This document shows positions 44,003 to 53,247 of a stretch of 64,000 bases of DNA, piece after piece. Each line of letters opens with the position of its first letter. The first letter of the stretch is position 1. The position numbers were made by a program, and so were the translations under genes. The stretch comes from Faecalicatena orotica (lineage in GTDB: Bacteria > Bacillota > Clostridia > Lachnospirales > Lachnospiraceae): positions 248,001 to 312,000 of the forward strand of contig NZ_QGDL01000003.1 of assembly GCF_003149245.1 (NCBI RefSeq), written 5' to 3'. The notes under the pieces are model-generated. The model was not told the DNA's origin and ran no database searches. It saw nothing but the letters and a program-made list of their open reading frames with translations.

Positions 44003-45804
44003 GGTGACTCCCTCCTGTCCTGACCGTCATCGAAAGGAATGCAGATGCTTACCCTCGTGCCCTCTCCCGGTTTCGAGTAAATTCTGATTCCGTATTCCTC
44101 TCCATACATGAGTCTTATGATGTGGTGGGCATTGTTCAGCCCCACATGGTTATGGCTTTTACTTTCCCCTTCCTGAGAAATTGGCAGAGAGATAATTCCC
44201 TCGCTTTCAAATCCGATTCCATTATCTGTTGTATCGATATACAGCGATTCATCTTCTGCATATATATGTACCTCTACTTTCCCGTTTTCTGTTTTCGGCT
44301 CGATCCCATGCACTACCGCATTCTCAACGATGAGCTGGATGCAGAGCTTCGGGATGTACAGTTCGGCCAGTGTGGGATCTTCTACCTTTATTTCATACTC
44401 CAGCCGGTCTCCATACCGGTAGCTCTGCAGATACAGGTAGTAATTGACGTATTCCAGTTCCTGCCGGATCTGGACTTTTTCAGAACTGTTCCTGTAGATT
44501 TTTGCCTGAATCAGCTGGCTGAAGGAACTGATCATCTTATATACATCCGTATTGCCGTCCATCTGCGCCTGCAGTGCAATGGTATTCAGTACATTAAACA
44601 TGAAATGGGGATTCATCTGCGTCTGCAGGAATTTCATTTCCATATCCTTGATTGAAAGCTGTTTCTCATATACCTGTTTCACCAGATGGTCAATATATGC
44701 CGTCATATCATTGAATACCTGGCTGATCTCATGAAACTCTTCACTTCCATAGTCTGGCAGTTTTGCCTCAAACTTTCCTTCTTTTACTTCAAGAAGCTTA
44801 TCTGTCACTTCTTTGAGCGGCCTTGTCATCCGGTAAATCATATAAACGAAGATCAGACAAGCCGCCCCTGTAATCAGCGCAATCACTATGACATATACTT
44901 TGACAGAATTATACATCAGAATCAAAGACTGGTTTTCCGGTATCCCTAAAACGACCTGCAGGTTCAGTCCCAGTTCTTTTTTGAAGATGCGGTATGAACT
45001 GCCGCCAGCCTTTGCTTTATATGGTTCTGTTTTGAAGGTATATAAAATGGTCTCCTTTTCCTTTAAAATCGCATCCGCATCCTTACCATAGACATAGTTT
45101 CCTTCCGCATCAAAAAACGCCCAGAAGGAATTTCCATACTTGCCCATATCCTGCATAATATATTCGATTGCCGACTGGTCCAACTGAAACAGGATGCTTC
45201 CCTGCCGCTCCATCCCATCATCATAAACGGGAAATGCAAGGAAAATACTGTCCTCCCCCTCCGGGTAATAGCCGTAATGGTTCCCTTTCCTGATATCCTG
45301 CAAATACTGCCTGTATATCCCTTCAAACGTCTTGTCACTTCCGGCAATTTCTGCATACATCATCGCATAATAGCTGCTGCTTAGATGCTGTCCCTCCTGA
45401 TCAAAGAGATATACCTGCCTGATCAGCGGTGGAACACCGGCCCCGAGGCTGGACTGAGAGCTGATGGAAACCTGTTTGTCAAATTCGGCCCTGATCTGCC
45501 TTACATACTCTTCATCCTCTTCAGTTCTGCGTTCTCCTGTATTTTCAAGATAATCCATCAGGAGTGTTGAACCGCGCAGCCTTGTGATTGTATCCCCGCA
45601 GTAACTCAGCTTTGACTCCATCGTCTCTGACATGGCCGACAGGAAGAAATTAATGTCAGAATGGATGTAATCTCCTACGATGATGCTGACAGATGCGACA
45701 AAAATGACACCGCACAAAATGAGTGAGATGAGTGTGACCGTCAGATTGTACTGTATCATTTTCCTGCGAAGAGAATACCTCTTCTTTCCCTTGTTATCTT
45801 CCAT
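43990..45804 (-). CDS. YesM-type sensor histidine kinase
   Basis: A 604-aa kinase: membrane helix at about 17-42, a large extracellular domain to about 295, a second helix (about 298-322), HAMP, a coiled coil, then the His_kinase domain with QTQMNPHFMFNVLN and the ATPase domain with VENAVVHGIEP and DNGIGF. These kinases bind sugars or work through an extracellular SBP; here two SBP genes are close by. It sits in the operon between the GH4 enzyme and its response regulator. Confidence 0.92.
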   Translation of the reverse strand: MEDNKGKKRYSLRRKMIQYNLTVTLISLILCGVIFVASVSIIVGDYIHSDINFFLSAMSETMESKLSYCGDTITRLRGSTLLMDYLENTGERRTEEDEEYVRQIRAEFDKQVSISSQSSLGAGVPPLIRQVYLFDQEGQHLSSSYYAMMYAEIAGSDKTFEGIYRQYLQDIRKGNHYGYYPEGEDSIFLAFPVYDDGMERQGSILFQLDQSAIEYIMQDMGKYGNSFWAFFDAEGNYVYGKDADAILKEKETILYTFKTEPYKAKAGGSSYRIFKKELGLNLQVVLGIPENQSLILMYNSVKVYVIVIALITGAACLIFVYMIYRMTRPLKEVTDKLLEVKEGKFEAKLPDYGSEEFHEISQVFNDMTAYIDHLVKQVYEKQLSIKDMEMKFLQTQMNPHFMFNVLNTIALQAQMDGNTDVYKMISSFSQLIQAKIYRNSSEKVQIRQELEYVNYYLYLQSYRYGDRLEYEIKVEDPTLAELYIPKLCIQLIVENAVVHGIEPKTENGKVEVHIYAEDESLYIDTTDNGIGFESEGIISLPISQEGESKSHNHVGLNNAHHIIRLMYGEEYGIRIYSKPGEGTRVSICIPFDDGQDRRESPCTE

Positions 45805-45835
45805 ATTGTTCCGCCCCTTAAGAAGTCATTTTATA

Positions 45836-47173
45836 CTATGATACCATAAAATGCCATGCTTTCGGGAACTGGGGGAGATATTCCCGGTTTGCCTCGAACA
45901 TTTCGTCTGTCATACGCTGGATTTCTTCCATACTCAGTACAGCCGCCGTCAGTGGATCGAACAGGATACTATGGAAGATGGCACGCCGGTCTCTCTCAAT
46001 ACAGCCCTTTACTGCCAGTTCTTCACATCTGGCGGCAGTATTAACCATAACCGCAAGCTGGTCAGGCAATTTTCCAACCGGATGCACTTGAAGCCCGTTT
46101 GGGTCTGCCGTCACCGGCACTTCTACGCAGCATCCCTGCGGCAGATTTTCAAGATAGCCTTCATTTCTAACATTTCCATTGAATTCGAATGGCGTCCCGT
46201 CGCCGAAAAGTGCATTGAAGATACATGCCGCATACTCTTGTCCCCGCTTCAGGTCAGGTTCGGCCTCCTCCAGCCATTTTCCAATGTCCTGCCTCCATTC
46301 ATCCTGCCTGCGGAAGTATTCCTTCAGAATGTAGGCATGCTCCCCCGGATTCCAGCCTGTGGAATGGGTACAGTATTTCTCAATCAAATCCGGACGCTTC
46401 CTGAACCAGGGGTAGTATTCTGAGTTGTGTCCGGAACTTTCCGTCGGATAGTAATCCAGATGCCGGAACAGCTCGTTGCGTACCAGTTCTTCCTCCCAGA
46501 CTTCTTTTCGTTCCATCGCCTGTCTGATCAGTGGGTACGCATCCTCTCCCTTCCATTTATATTCCAGATAGAACGCCATGTGGTTAATACCTGCACACAG
46601 GTATTCGATGTCCTGCATGTCAGCCCCGATCCAGCCGGCCAGCATCGCTGCCGTATGCTGGACACTGTGGCACAGGCCGGTAATCTTTAAATTAGTCATT
46701 TCCTGAAGGTACCGGCAGTTCAGGGCCATTGGGTTCGTATAATTAAGTACATAGGCATCCGGGCAGACAGCCTCGATATCACGGCAGATATCGAGCAGGA
46801 CCGGGGCGCTGCGCAGGAACCGGAAAATGCCCGCCGGTCCCCTAGTGTCCCCGACGCAGATATCCACGCCATATTTCCCGGGGATCTCGATATCTGTCCT
46901 GAAAATGTCCGGTCCCGCCGTCAGCACTGTTATGATCACCCCGTCAGCACCCTCCAGCGCCTTTTTCCTGTCCGTTGTCGCCTCAATTACAGCCGGATAA
47001 TTACCTGCCGCCTTGATTTTCCTGCATGCTTTCTCAATATAGGAAAGCCGTTCCACGCTGATATCCATCAGGCAGAGATGAGCATCCGCGAATGCCTCAT
47101 AGGTCAGAATGTCCCGAACAAGCTCTCGTGTGAAGTCAAAGCTTCCTGCACCGATAAATGTAATTTTTTTCAT
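45836..47173 (-). CDS. GH4 family glycosidase, alpha-galactosidase (MelA) type
   Basis: A 445-aa cytosolic enzyme of glycoside hydrolase family 4, which uses NAD+ and a divalent metal through a redox-elimination route. The N-terminal Rossmann motif is FIGAGSFDFTREL; TDRKKALEGAD, DTRGPAGIFRFLR and NYTNPM (144-149) are present. The metal-site motif is GLCHSVQ (Cys168) with AGINHMAF (His198). CHSV, rather than the CN-type motif of 6-phospho-glycosidases, points to unphosphorylated alpha-galactosides or alpha-galacturonides. It follows the GH29 gene by 9 nt, so its substrate comes through the operon's ABC importer. Confidence 0.85.
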   Translation of the reverse strand: MKKITFIGAGSFDFTRELVRDILTYEAFADAHLCLMDISVERLSYIEKACRKIKAAGNYPAVIEATTDRKKALEGADGVIITVLTAGPDIFRTDIEIPGKYGVDICVGDTRGPAGIFRFLRSAPVLLDICRDIEAVCPDAYVLNYTNPMALNCRYLQEMTNLKITGLCHSVQHTAAMLAGWIGADMQDIEYLCAGINHMAFYLEYKWKGEDAYPLIRQAMERKEVWEEELVRNELFRHLDYYPTESSGHNSEYYPWFRKRPDLIEKYCTHSTGWNPGEHAYILKEYFRRQDEWRQDIGKWLEEAEPDLKRGQEYAACIFNALFGDGTPFEFNGNVRNEGYLENLPQGCCVEVPVTADPNGLQVHPVGKLPDQLAVMVNTAARCEELAVKGCIERDRRAIFHSILFDPLTAAVLSMEEIQRMTDEMFEANREYLPQFPKAWHFMVS

Positions 47174-47182
47174 ATTCCGTAT

Positions 47183-48493
47183 TTACTCCTTTAATATAAG
47201 TTCGATGACCTCGTCCGTCTTTTCATCCACTGTAAATGAAAAGCATTCCGGGGTACTGTAGTTCATAAATTCACAATCCGGGAACTCTTTTGCCACCCAG
47301 GGGGTCAGCATAAGCATTTCAAAACCGTCAGAGAGCCTCCTCGCACGTTTCACCTTCCCCTTGACTCCCGGAAGGGCGACTGCCCCGATACTCTCTTCCG
47401 TTATGTGGGCATAAAGTCTGTTCCCATTCTGGGTATAACGTCCCCACTCCGGTTTTTCGAAGGCAGACATACCGCATCCGTAGATGCTTTCTGCATTTTT
47501 TTTCATCCATGAACCGACCTGTTCCAGTATCCCGGCCTGTTTTTCCGGAATCTCGCCTTTTGCATTTGGCGAGACATTTACAATCATATTTCCGTTCTTG
47601 CTCGTGCATTCTACCAGTTTCTTAATGATCTGGGAAGCCGACTTATAATGCTTATCATTCGGCGCATACCCCCAGTTATTATTCAGCGTAAAGCAGGCCT
47701 CCCAGGGGATTGCCCTGCCCGAAGGGGTACGCAGTCCACAGGGTGGGATAATCATCTCGGGACATGCAAAATCTCCCGAATAAAGGTCCGGTTCATCACT
47801 CATGACAGACCCATAATCCTCCCCATTCGCCTCCAGCCTGCCGTTTACAATAATTTCCGGCTGCAGGGAGCGCACCATGTGCAGAAGTTCCTCCCCTCTC
47901 CAGTCACTCCCTTTGTGCCCTTCATAGGAAAAATCAAACCAGAGCAGGTCGATCTTCCCATACATCGTCAGAAGTTCCCTGACCTGGCCGTGCATGTAGT
48001 CCAGATATTTACTGAAGTCATGGGATTTTCCTTTATACTGCAGGTGGTTCCTGTCGGGATGGTACATGTCACCATAGGCCGGATAATCCGGATGGTGCCA
48101 GTCCAGAAGGGAATAATAAAAACCTATTTTAAGCCCTTCTGCCCGGAATGCATCGACAAACTCTCTGACAAGATCCCTTCCGCATGCCGTATTCGTAGAT
48201 TTAAAATCTGTAAGCCGGCTGTCCCACAGGCAGAATCCCTCATGGTGCTTTGTTGTCAGTACTGCATACTTCATACCGGCCCTCTTTGCGAGCCGCGCCC
48301 ACTCAGCCGCGTCATACCTGCTTGGATTCCACTCATCAAAATAGCAGGTATATTGATCCTGTGGTATTTCCTCATCGCTCTGTACCCATTCCCCCCTTCC
48401 GGGTATTGCATACAGGCCCCAGTGTATAAACATCCCGAACCTGTCATGCATAAACCATTTTGTCCGTTCTTCTCTTTCTTCCATAATTCCCAT
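47183..48493 (-). CDS. GH29 alpha-L-fucosidase, cytosolic
   Basis: A 436-aa GH29 enzyme. FGMFIHWGLYAIPGRGEW (about 19-36), TTKHHEGFCLWDS (with the His pair at 83-84) and DLLWFDFSY with the nucleophile Asp at 187 are all family hallmarks. SKNGNMIVNVSPNAKGEI closes the barrel. There is no signal peptide, so it works on imported oligosaccharides. It is too short to carry the extra carbohydrate-binding domains often seen in secreted GH29 enzymes. Ten nucleotides separate it from the permease gene and nine from GH4. Confidence 0.9.
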   Translation of the reverse strand: MGIMEEREERTKWFMHDRFGMFIHWGLYAIPGRGEWVQSDEEIPQDQYTCYFDEWNPSRYDAAEWARLAKRAGMKYAVLTTKHHEGFCLWDSRLTDFKSTNTACGRDLVREFVDAFRAEGLKIGFYYSLLDWHHPDYPAYGDMYHPDRNHLQYKGKSHDFSKYLDYMHGQVRELLTMYGKIDLLWFDFSYEGHKGSDWRGEELLHMVRSLQPEIIVNGRLEANGEDYGSVMSDEPDLYSGDFACPEMIIPPCGLRTPSGRAIPWEACFTLNNNWGYAPNDKHYKSASQIIKKLVECTSKNGNMIVNVSPNAKGEIPEKQAGILEQVGSWMKKNAESIYGCGMSAFEKPEWGRYTQNGNRLYAHITEESIGAVALPGVKGKVKRARRLSDGFEMLMLTPWVAKEFPDCEFMNYSTPECFSFTVDEKTDEVIELILKE

Positions 48494-48502
48494 TTCATTG
48501 AC

Positions 48503-49336
48503 CTAGCCTTTCACTGCCCCCGCTGTCAGAGATTTTACAAAGGTCTCGGAAAGCAGGCAGAATATAATGATAGTTGGTACGACCGCCACAATAATTGCAG
48601 AAAACATACCGTTCAGATTTTTAGAGTACGCCGTCGTAAACTGCCCAAGCAGCGCCGGAAGCGTCATATTCTCCTTGCTCTTCAGCAGAATCGATGCAAA
48701 ATAAAATTCATTCCAGTTATTTAAAAATGCCATGATTGCCGCTGTGGATATGCCGGGCTTTGCAATCGGGACGATAATCCTGAAAAATGTGCCCGCATAT
48801 CCGCACCCATCCATCTTAGCAGCCTCTTCCATCTCTTTTGGGATGCTCAGGAAATAGCTGCGGAGAATGAAATAAGTGACCGCGATCCCGAGTCCCGAGT
48901 AGATGAAGATCAGCCCCGTTTTTGTATCCTTCAGTCCGAGTTTCCCAAGGAACTGATAGATCGGGAAACTGATGGAGATTGACGGGATGAACAGGGTTGT
49001 GGTAAACATCAGGGTCACAATGCCCTTCAGCCGGAACTCGATTCTGGCCGATACATATGCGGACATTGCAACGATCAGGACACTGATAAATGTAGATATG
49101 ATTGTTACGACAAAGCTGTTAAAAAAATAAGTCTGTATGTGCAGCTTCGTAAATATCGTGATATATCCGTCAAACACCCATTCCGAAGGGAGTGAGAGTC
49201 CTCCCGGATTTTTCTTGAAGGAAGAAAGAAATACCCACAGAATCGGATATACTGATATAAACAGAACAAATATCATCACGAAATACTGACCAATCCGGGA
49301 TGGAAGTTTTTTCTTACTGGTTCCTGTCTTTTTCAT
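48503..49336 (-). CDS. Carbohydrate ABC transporter permease (MalG-type), YesMN operon
   Basis: A 277-aa CUT1 permease with six helices. The EAA loop is EEAAKMDGCGYAGTFFRIIVP. It starts with a basic KKTGTSKKKLPSRIG tail in the cytoplasm. AGGAGG lies upstream of the ATG. It forms a pair with the 13-nt-upstream MalF-type gene. Confidence 0.9.
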   Translation of the reverse strand: MKKTGTSKKKLPSRIGQYFVMIFVLFISVYPILWVFLSSFKKNPGGLSLPSEWVFDGYITIFTKLHIQTYFFNSFVVTIISTFISVLIVAMSAYVSARIEFRLKGIVTLMFTTTLFIPSISISFPIYQFLGKLGLKDTKTGLIFIYSGLGIAVTYFILRSYFLSIPKEMEEAAKMDGCGYAGTFFRIIVPIAKPGISTAAIMAFLNNWNEFYFASILLKSKENMTLPALLGQFTTAYSKNLNGMFSAIIVAVVPTIIIFCLLSETFVKSLTAGAVKG

Positions 49337-49349
49337 ATAGACTCTCCTC

Positions 49350-50279
49350 CTATTCCGACTGATTTGTCCGGAATGCTTTATTAATCATCCCGACAAGCAA
49401 AAGCCCCAGCAGGAACTGTATAACACCTGCCGTATTGCCTCTGGCAAAGTTCAGCTTTGTACTTCCCAGCGCGGTCTTATAAATATAATAGCTCAGACTG
49501 TATGTAGCATTATCGGGCCCGCCCTGTGTAATCAATGCAATTTCGTTGTAAAGCAACAGGCCATAATTGGCTGCCATGACCGACACCGTCCCGATCATCG
49601 GCCGCATCAGGGGCAGTGTAATCTTCAGGTTTGTCTGGAGCGTGCTGGCACCGTCTACTTTGGCCGCTTCATAGATGCTGGAATCTATGGAGAATATCTG
49701 CGTGATCAAAAGCAGGCAGGAAGAACCCCCGAATAAAATAAACGCAAACGTGACACCCCAGAATGCATAGGTTTCATTCGCCAGCACACTGACATTGGAA
49801 CCGGGCGAAAACCAGTTACAGATCTCCGTGATTATGCCGCGTGACGGGCTGTAAATATTTAAAAAGATCAAACCAATTGCTGCTGTGGATATAATATTCG
49901 GAATGATAAATGCATTCCTTGTGAACTTCCATCCTCTCGGTTTTCCCGAGAGTACAAGAGCCACCAGAACTGTGAATGGGATCTGGACCGCCATCGTCAG
50001 GATTACCCATTTAATAGAGTTGACCAGTGCTACCTGAAAGTTTCTGTCTATCGTGAACAGCTTAATATAATTGTCAAACAAATGCCCCCATCCTAGAAAT
50101 TCCGGATGCAGGAAGTTCTTATAATTCCACTTTGTAAATGATGTGACAAAAATCTCAATCAGTGGATATGCATAAATTGCACAGAATAATATAATCCCCG
50201 GAAGCAGAAAAGCCAGGATGAACCCATTTTTCTTTGAGAAGATTTTTTTCTTTGTACGGTATGTATCTGATGCATTCAT
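49350..50279 (-). CDS. Carbohydrate ABC transporter permease (MalF-type), YesMN operon
   Basis: A 309-aa CUT1 permease with six helices after a basic N-terminus (TYRTKKKIFSKKNGF). The EAA loop is YEAAKVDGASTLQTNLKITLP. The start was set at the ATG preceded by GAGGAGG; twelve upstream in-frame codons overlap that site. It follows the SBP gene after a short hairpin that may lower permease expression relative to the SBP. Confidence 0.9.
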   Translation of the reverse strand: MNASDTYRTKKKIFSKKNGFILAFLLPGIILFCAIYAYPLIEIFVTSFTKWNYKNFLHPEFLGWGHLFDNYIKLFTIDRNFQVALVNSIKWVILTMAVQIPFTVLVALVLSGKPRGWKFTRNAFIIPNIISTAAIGLIFLNIYSPSRGIITEICNWFSPGSNVSVLANETYAFWGVTFAFILFGGSSCLLLITQIFSIDSSIYEAAKVDGASTLQTNLKITLPLMRPMIGTVSVMAANYGLLLYNEIALITQGGPDNATYSLSYYIYKTALGSTKLNFARGNTAGVIQFLLGLLLVGMINKAFRTNQSE

Positions 50280-50297
50280 GATCCGCCCTCCTCTTTT

Positions 50298-50326
50298 AAA
50301 AAGGGGACCATCCAAGATCGTCCCCT
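50298..50326 (-). terminator. Partial terminator between the SBP and permease genes
   Basis: Minus-strand AGGGGAC-11 nt-GTCCCCT then T5, a 7-bp stem. Such hairpins often give more binding protein than permease by partial read-through. Confidence 0.7.
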
Positions 50327-50347
50327 CTGTTTATATTCTCTTTTTTC

Positions 50348-51703
50348 CTACTCTGCTGCCGCTAAAAAGTCATCCAGATCCTTGACCACATCATCTGCTG
50401 TCTTGGAACCATCTTTCAGTCCTGCATATTTTGACTGGATTTCTCCTTCCGCATCTCCGAATGTATTTCCCAGTCCCAGTGCCTTGTAATCTGCATTCTG
50501 GCAGAGCCTGCATGCTTCAACCAATAATTTTGCATCATCGGTTTCTACCTTTTCTGCAAGTGCATCGTAATCTACCTTTGTGCCCGGAGCCATTCCAATT
50601 CCTTTTTCAATGATTCTTGAAGCAATCTCAGGACTCGTCATATATTTAATAAATTCAATTGCCGCTTCGGTCTGCTTTTCATCAAGCTTTGAAGAAACTA
50701 CATAACCGCATCCGCCTGATAAGAGTGCCGCTGTCTTACCTGATTCATCTGTCGGGAAAACTGCCGGCCTGATATTTTCTGCTCCGGCCTCACAGTCGAT
50801 GGTCCCGCCTGCATCCCATACGCCATTAAACAGCATCGCTGTTTTGCCCGCAAAGAAATCGGAGCGGTACGCTTCATCGTCATCTCCTCCGGGACCAAAG
50901 TTTGCAGCATCAATCTTCTGTAATGCTTTTTCCTGGATAAATGTGAGGGATTCTTTAAAGGATGCCTGATCAAAGCTTTCCACTGTCCTGCCGCCTTCAT
51001 AAAACTCTCTGGAATCTGCACTCCTTTGATTGTAAGCAGCCAAAAGGATGTTCGTCGGCCAGCCTGCGTTTAAACCAAACGGGGTGATTTCTGCTGCCAC
51101 CAGTTTATCAACTGCCGCATTGAAATCGTCCCATGTCTTCCAGTCGCCCGGGACCGCCGCGCCGGCTTCCTTGAATAAGGCTTCATTATACCAGAAACCG
51201 ACTCCCTCGATCTGTTCCCTTACGGAATAGACCTTTCCATCTTCTGTCAGGTTCTGGTCATAGCAGACCCCGGCTCCTGCCTTAAAGTCTGCATCATCAT
51301 CCAGATAAGGCTTCAGATCAAGAATCGCATCTGCTGACGAAGCCACCGGCGTAATGTCCCAGCCGCCAAAATCAGCAATGTCATAGAATCCCCCCGCACT
51401 TAAGTCGTTCAAAGCCGTATTATAGATTCCTTCTGCCCCGGATTCGTCAGCTTTTATCACAAAGTTAAATTCACCCTTGTGCATTTCTGCAAATTCCTCG
51501 TAAATTTTTCTCATCTCTCCCGCTGCCGCCCATTCGGATTCATCGTGATAATAACCATGTGTGAACGTGATAGTCGGCAGTTCTGATCCCTTGTCCACTG
51601 AGTCTTTAGCTGAATCTGAGGATGAATCCCCCTTTCCGCATCCGGTAAACAGGGCAGCTGTCATTACTGTGCAGAGCAGAATACTCAATACCTTTCTCTT
51701 CAT
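50348..51703 (-). CDS. Extracellular sugar-binding lipoprotein of the YesMN operon
   Basis: A 451-aa SBP. MKRKVLSILLCTVMTAALFT leads to a lipobox GCG, then a Ser/Asp-rich linker. The mature protein begins LPTITFTHGYYHDESEW and has the two-lobe pattern with a late KYMTSPEIASRIIEKGIG block. The start was set at the ATG after AAAGGAGGAAAA. It is the first gene of the eight-gene operon SBP, permease, permease, GH29, GH4, YesM, YesN, SIS. It is a distant paralogue of the SBP at 51900-53246. Cargo is inferred to be a fucosylated and/or alpha-galactosylated oligosaccharide. Confidence 0.88.
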   Translation of the reverse strand: MKRKVLSILLCTVMTAALFTGCGKGDSSSDSAKDSVDKGSELPTITFTHGYYHDESEWAAAGEMRKIYEEFAEMHKGEFNFVIKADESGAEGIYNTALNDLSAGGFYDIADFGGWDITPVASSADAILDLKPYLDDDADFKAGAGVCYDQNLTEDGKVYSVREQIEGVGFWYNEALFKEAGAAVPGDWKTWDDFNAAVDKLVAAEITPFGLNAGWPTNILLAAYNQRSADSREFYEGGRTVESFDQASFKESLTFIQEKALQKIDAANFGPGGDDDEAYRSDFFAGKTAMLFNGVWDAGGTIDCEAGAENIRPAVFPTDESGKTAALLSGGCGYVVSSKLDEKQTEAAIEFIKYMTSPEIASRIIEKGIGMAPGTKVDYDALAEKVETDDAKLLVEACRLCQNADYKALGLGNTFGDAEGEIQSKYAGLKDGSKTADDVVKDLDDFLAAAE

Positions 51704-51775
51704 AAACTTTTTCCTCCTTTTTTCGTGACTGTCATTGATGTCTTCATAATACCAGTACACGCAAGCCAAAAGAAT

Positions 51776-51793
51776 AAACAAAGCGCTTGGTTT
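51776..51793. promoter_or_regulatory. Candidate cre/LacI-type operator upstream of the YesMN operon
   Basis: A dyad centred on AAGCGCTT (51781-51788), in the context ACAAAGCGCTTGG. The core agrees with catabolite-responsive elements. It lies about 75 nt before the SBP start and near a weak promoter (good -10 TATTAT on the minus strand, poor -35), so it could mediate carbon catabolite control. Confidence 0.35.
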
Positions 51794-51827
51794 CCTGCAC
51801 TTTTTCAACTAAAATGCAGAAGAGCAT

Positions 51828-51899
51828 AAAAAAAGATGCACTTTTTTTACGGATTCCACTTCTGAAGCTTTCATCCGGTAAAAAAAGTGCATCTTTTTC
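51828..51899. terminator. Long terminator after the second SBP gene
   Basis: AAAAAGATGCACTTTTTTTA and its complement (51829-51855 with 51873-51898) form a ~25-bp stem with one bulge, T-runs on both strands. It abuts the stop of the second SBP gene and separates that unit from the YesMN operon. Confidence 0.88.
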
Positions 51900-53246
51900 T
51901 TAATAACTGCTGTTTATTTCCTTTTCGTCGCCTTTTTGAAGGCTGTCTAACTGTAAGATCAGGTCATTCAGTTCATCCTCATTTCCGGAGGCAGCTTTTA
52001 AGTGTCCAGCAAACAGGTTGAGATGGCTGTTGGACCAAACAGAGCTGATCGTCTTAATCTGAATCTGGGCGTCGTGTGCAGTCTTTAGTGCATTGCCAAG
52101 CATGGGATACCCCTTTGCAATTACCTGATTATCTACATCTGGATTCGAGGGGGCCTGTCCGGTCTCCAATGCCAGACGGGTCTGCACACCGCTTCCCAGC
52201 ATATATTTCAGGAACCTGACCGAAGCTTCATTCTGCTTTTTATCGGGACTGTCATAAACCACATATCCAGAAGACGGGGAAATATAGGACAGGCTCTCTC
52301 CTGAGCGTGTCGGATAATCCGCACAAGCGATATCCTCCCGGTTCTTTGAATCCTGAAATATCTCGCTCTCCCAGACACCATTAAAATACATGGCGGTCTT
52401 CCCCTCTATAAAGTACTGCCTTGCATTATCGATGCTGTCTGTATCACTGGAGTATCTGTACAGGTTTGAAAAATCCTTTACCGTATTGCGGAATGCCTCG
52501 TGATCAAATGTATCAGGGACCCCTCCCGCCATCTGATACCCTTCCTCACTCTCTCCTGCAAGGCGTGCTAAAAACAGATTTTCCGCCACCTGGACATTTT
52601 CCAAAGCATAGACACCTTTCAGGGTTCCTGTTTTCTGGTTCCACTGCTCCAGCTTCTCACACGCCTCATAAAATTCATCCCATGTTGCCGGCGGGGACGC
52701 TTTCCCGCGTTCATCCACGATTCCGGCCTCTGTAAAGTACTGCTTGTTATACCAGTAACCCATGACCTCAAGGGCATCAGGCAGCGTGTAGATACTGCCG
52801 TCCTCATTCGTCCATACCTCCAGTACGGAAGGATGGATACTTGCTTTCAGCTCAGGGTCCTCTTCGATATAGGGGGCAAGATTAAGAGCCTTCCCCTGCT
52901 TCACTACATTTGATACATAATAAGACTGGCCGTTCGTGCTTACGATATTCGGCATTTCATCGAGTGCCAGCATATCATTTGCTTTTTCTACCGCAATTGT
53001 ACTGTCTGAAGACGGCTGGCTGTTTAAAACAATGTCCGGATTCTCTTCAGCAAACTCATCGTAAATCTCCTGCATCAGTACATGTGTCTTTACGGCACCG
53101 CCCCAGCCATGAATAAAGGTCAGTTCCGTAGGCGGGTTATCCTCCTGCCGGCTGCAGGATGTCAGTGCCAGACAGACTGTGGAAAGAAGAAATACATTTA
53201 TGAAGGAAATGGGCTTTCGTTTTATATGAAATCTCTTTTTCTCCAT
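51900..53246 (-). CDS. Orphan extracellular sugar-binding lipoprotein
   Basis: A 448-aa SBP. A long basic start (EKKRFHIKRKP) leads to a hydrophobic signal and lipobox LTSC. The mature part starts with TELTFIHGWGG, and has PATWDEFYEACEKL and a late FLKYMLGSGVQTRLALETG block, which pairs with the same region in the 50348-51703 SBP. It has no permeases of its own. Its ATG lies one base after the aminotransferase stop, so the two are translationally coupled. It may hand cargo to the YesMN-operon permeases or act as a ligand-binding partner of the YesM sensor. Confidence 0.85.
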   Translation of the reverse strand: MEKKRFHIKRKPISFINVFLLSTVCLALTSCSRQEDNPPTELTFIHGWGGAVKTHVLMQEIYDEFAEENPDIVLNSQPSSDSTIAVEKANDMLALDEMPNIVSTNGQSYYVSNVVKQGKALNLAPYIEEDPELKASIHPSVLEVWTNEDGSIYTLPDALEVMGYWYNKQYFTEAGIVDERGKASPPATWDEFYEACEKLEQWNQKTGTLKGVYALENVQVAENLFLARLAGESEEGYQMAGGVPDTFDHEAFRNTVKDFSNLYRYSSDTDSIDNARQYFIEGKTAMYFNGVWESEIFQDSKNREDIACADYPTRSGESLSYISPSSGYVVYDSPDKKQNEASVRFLKYMLGSGVQTRLALETGQAPSNPDVDNQVIAKGYPMLGNALKTAHDAQIQIKTISSVWSNSHLNLFAGHLKAASGNEDELNDLILQLDSLQKGDEKEINSSY

Positions 53247-53247
53247 A

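Noticed and set aside
47648-48724. A 358-codon open frame on the plus strand opposite the GH29 and permease genes.
   Set aside because: It lies antisense across two convincing genes, has no recognisable domain, and its length comes from the codon bias of the opposite strand.
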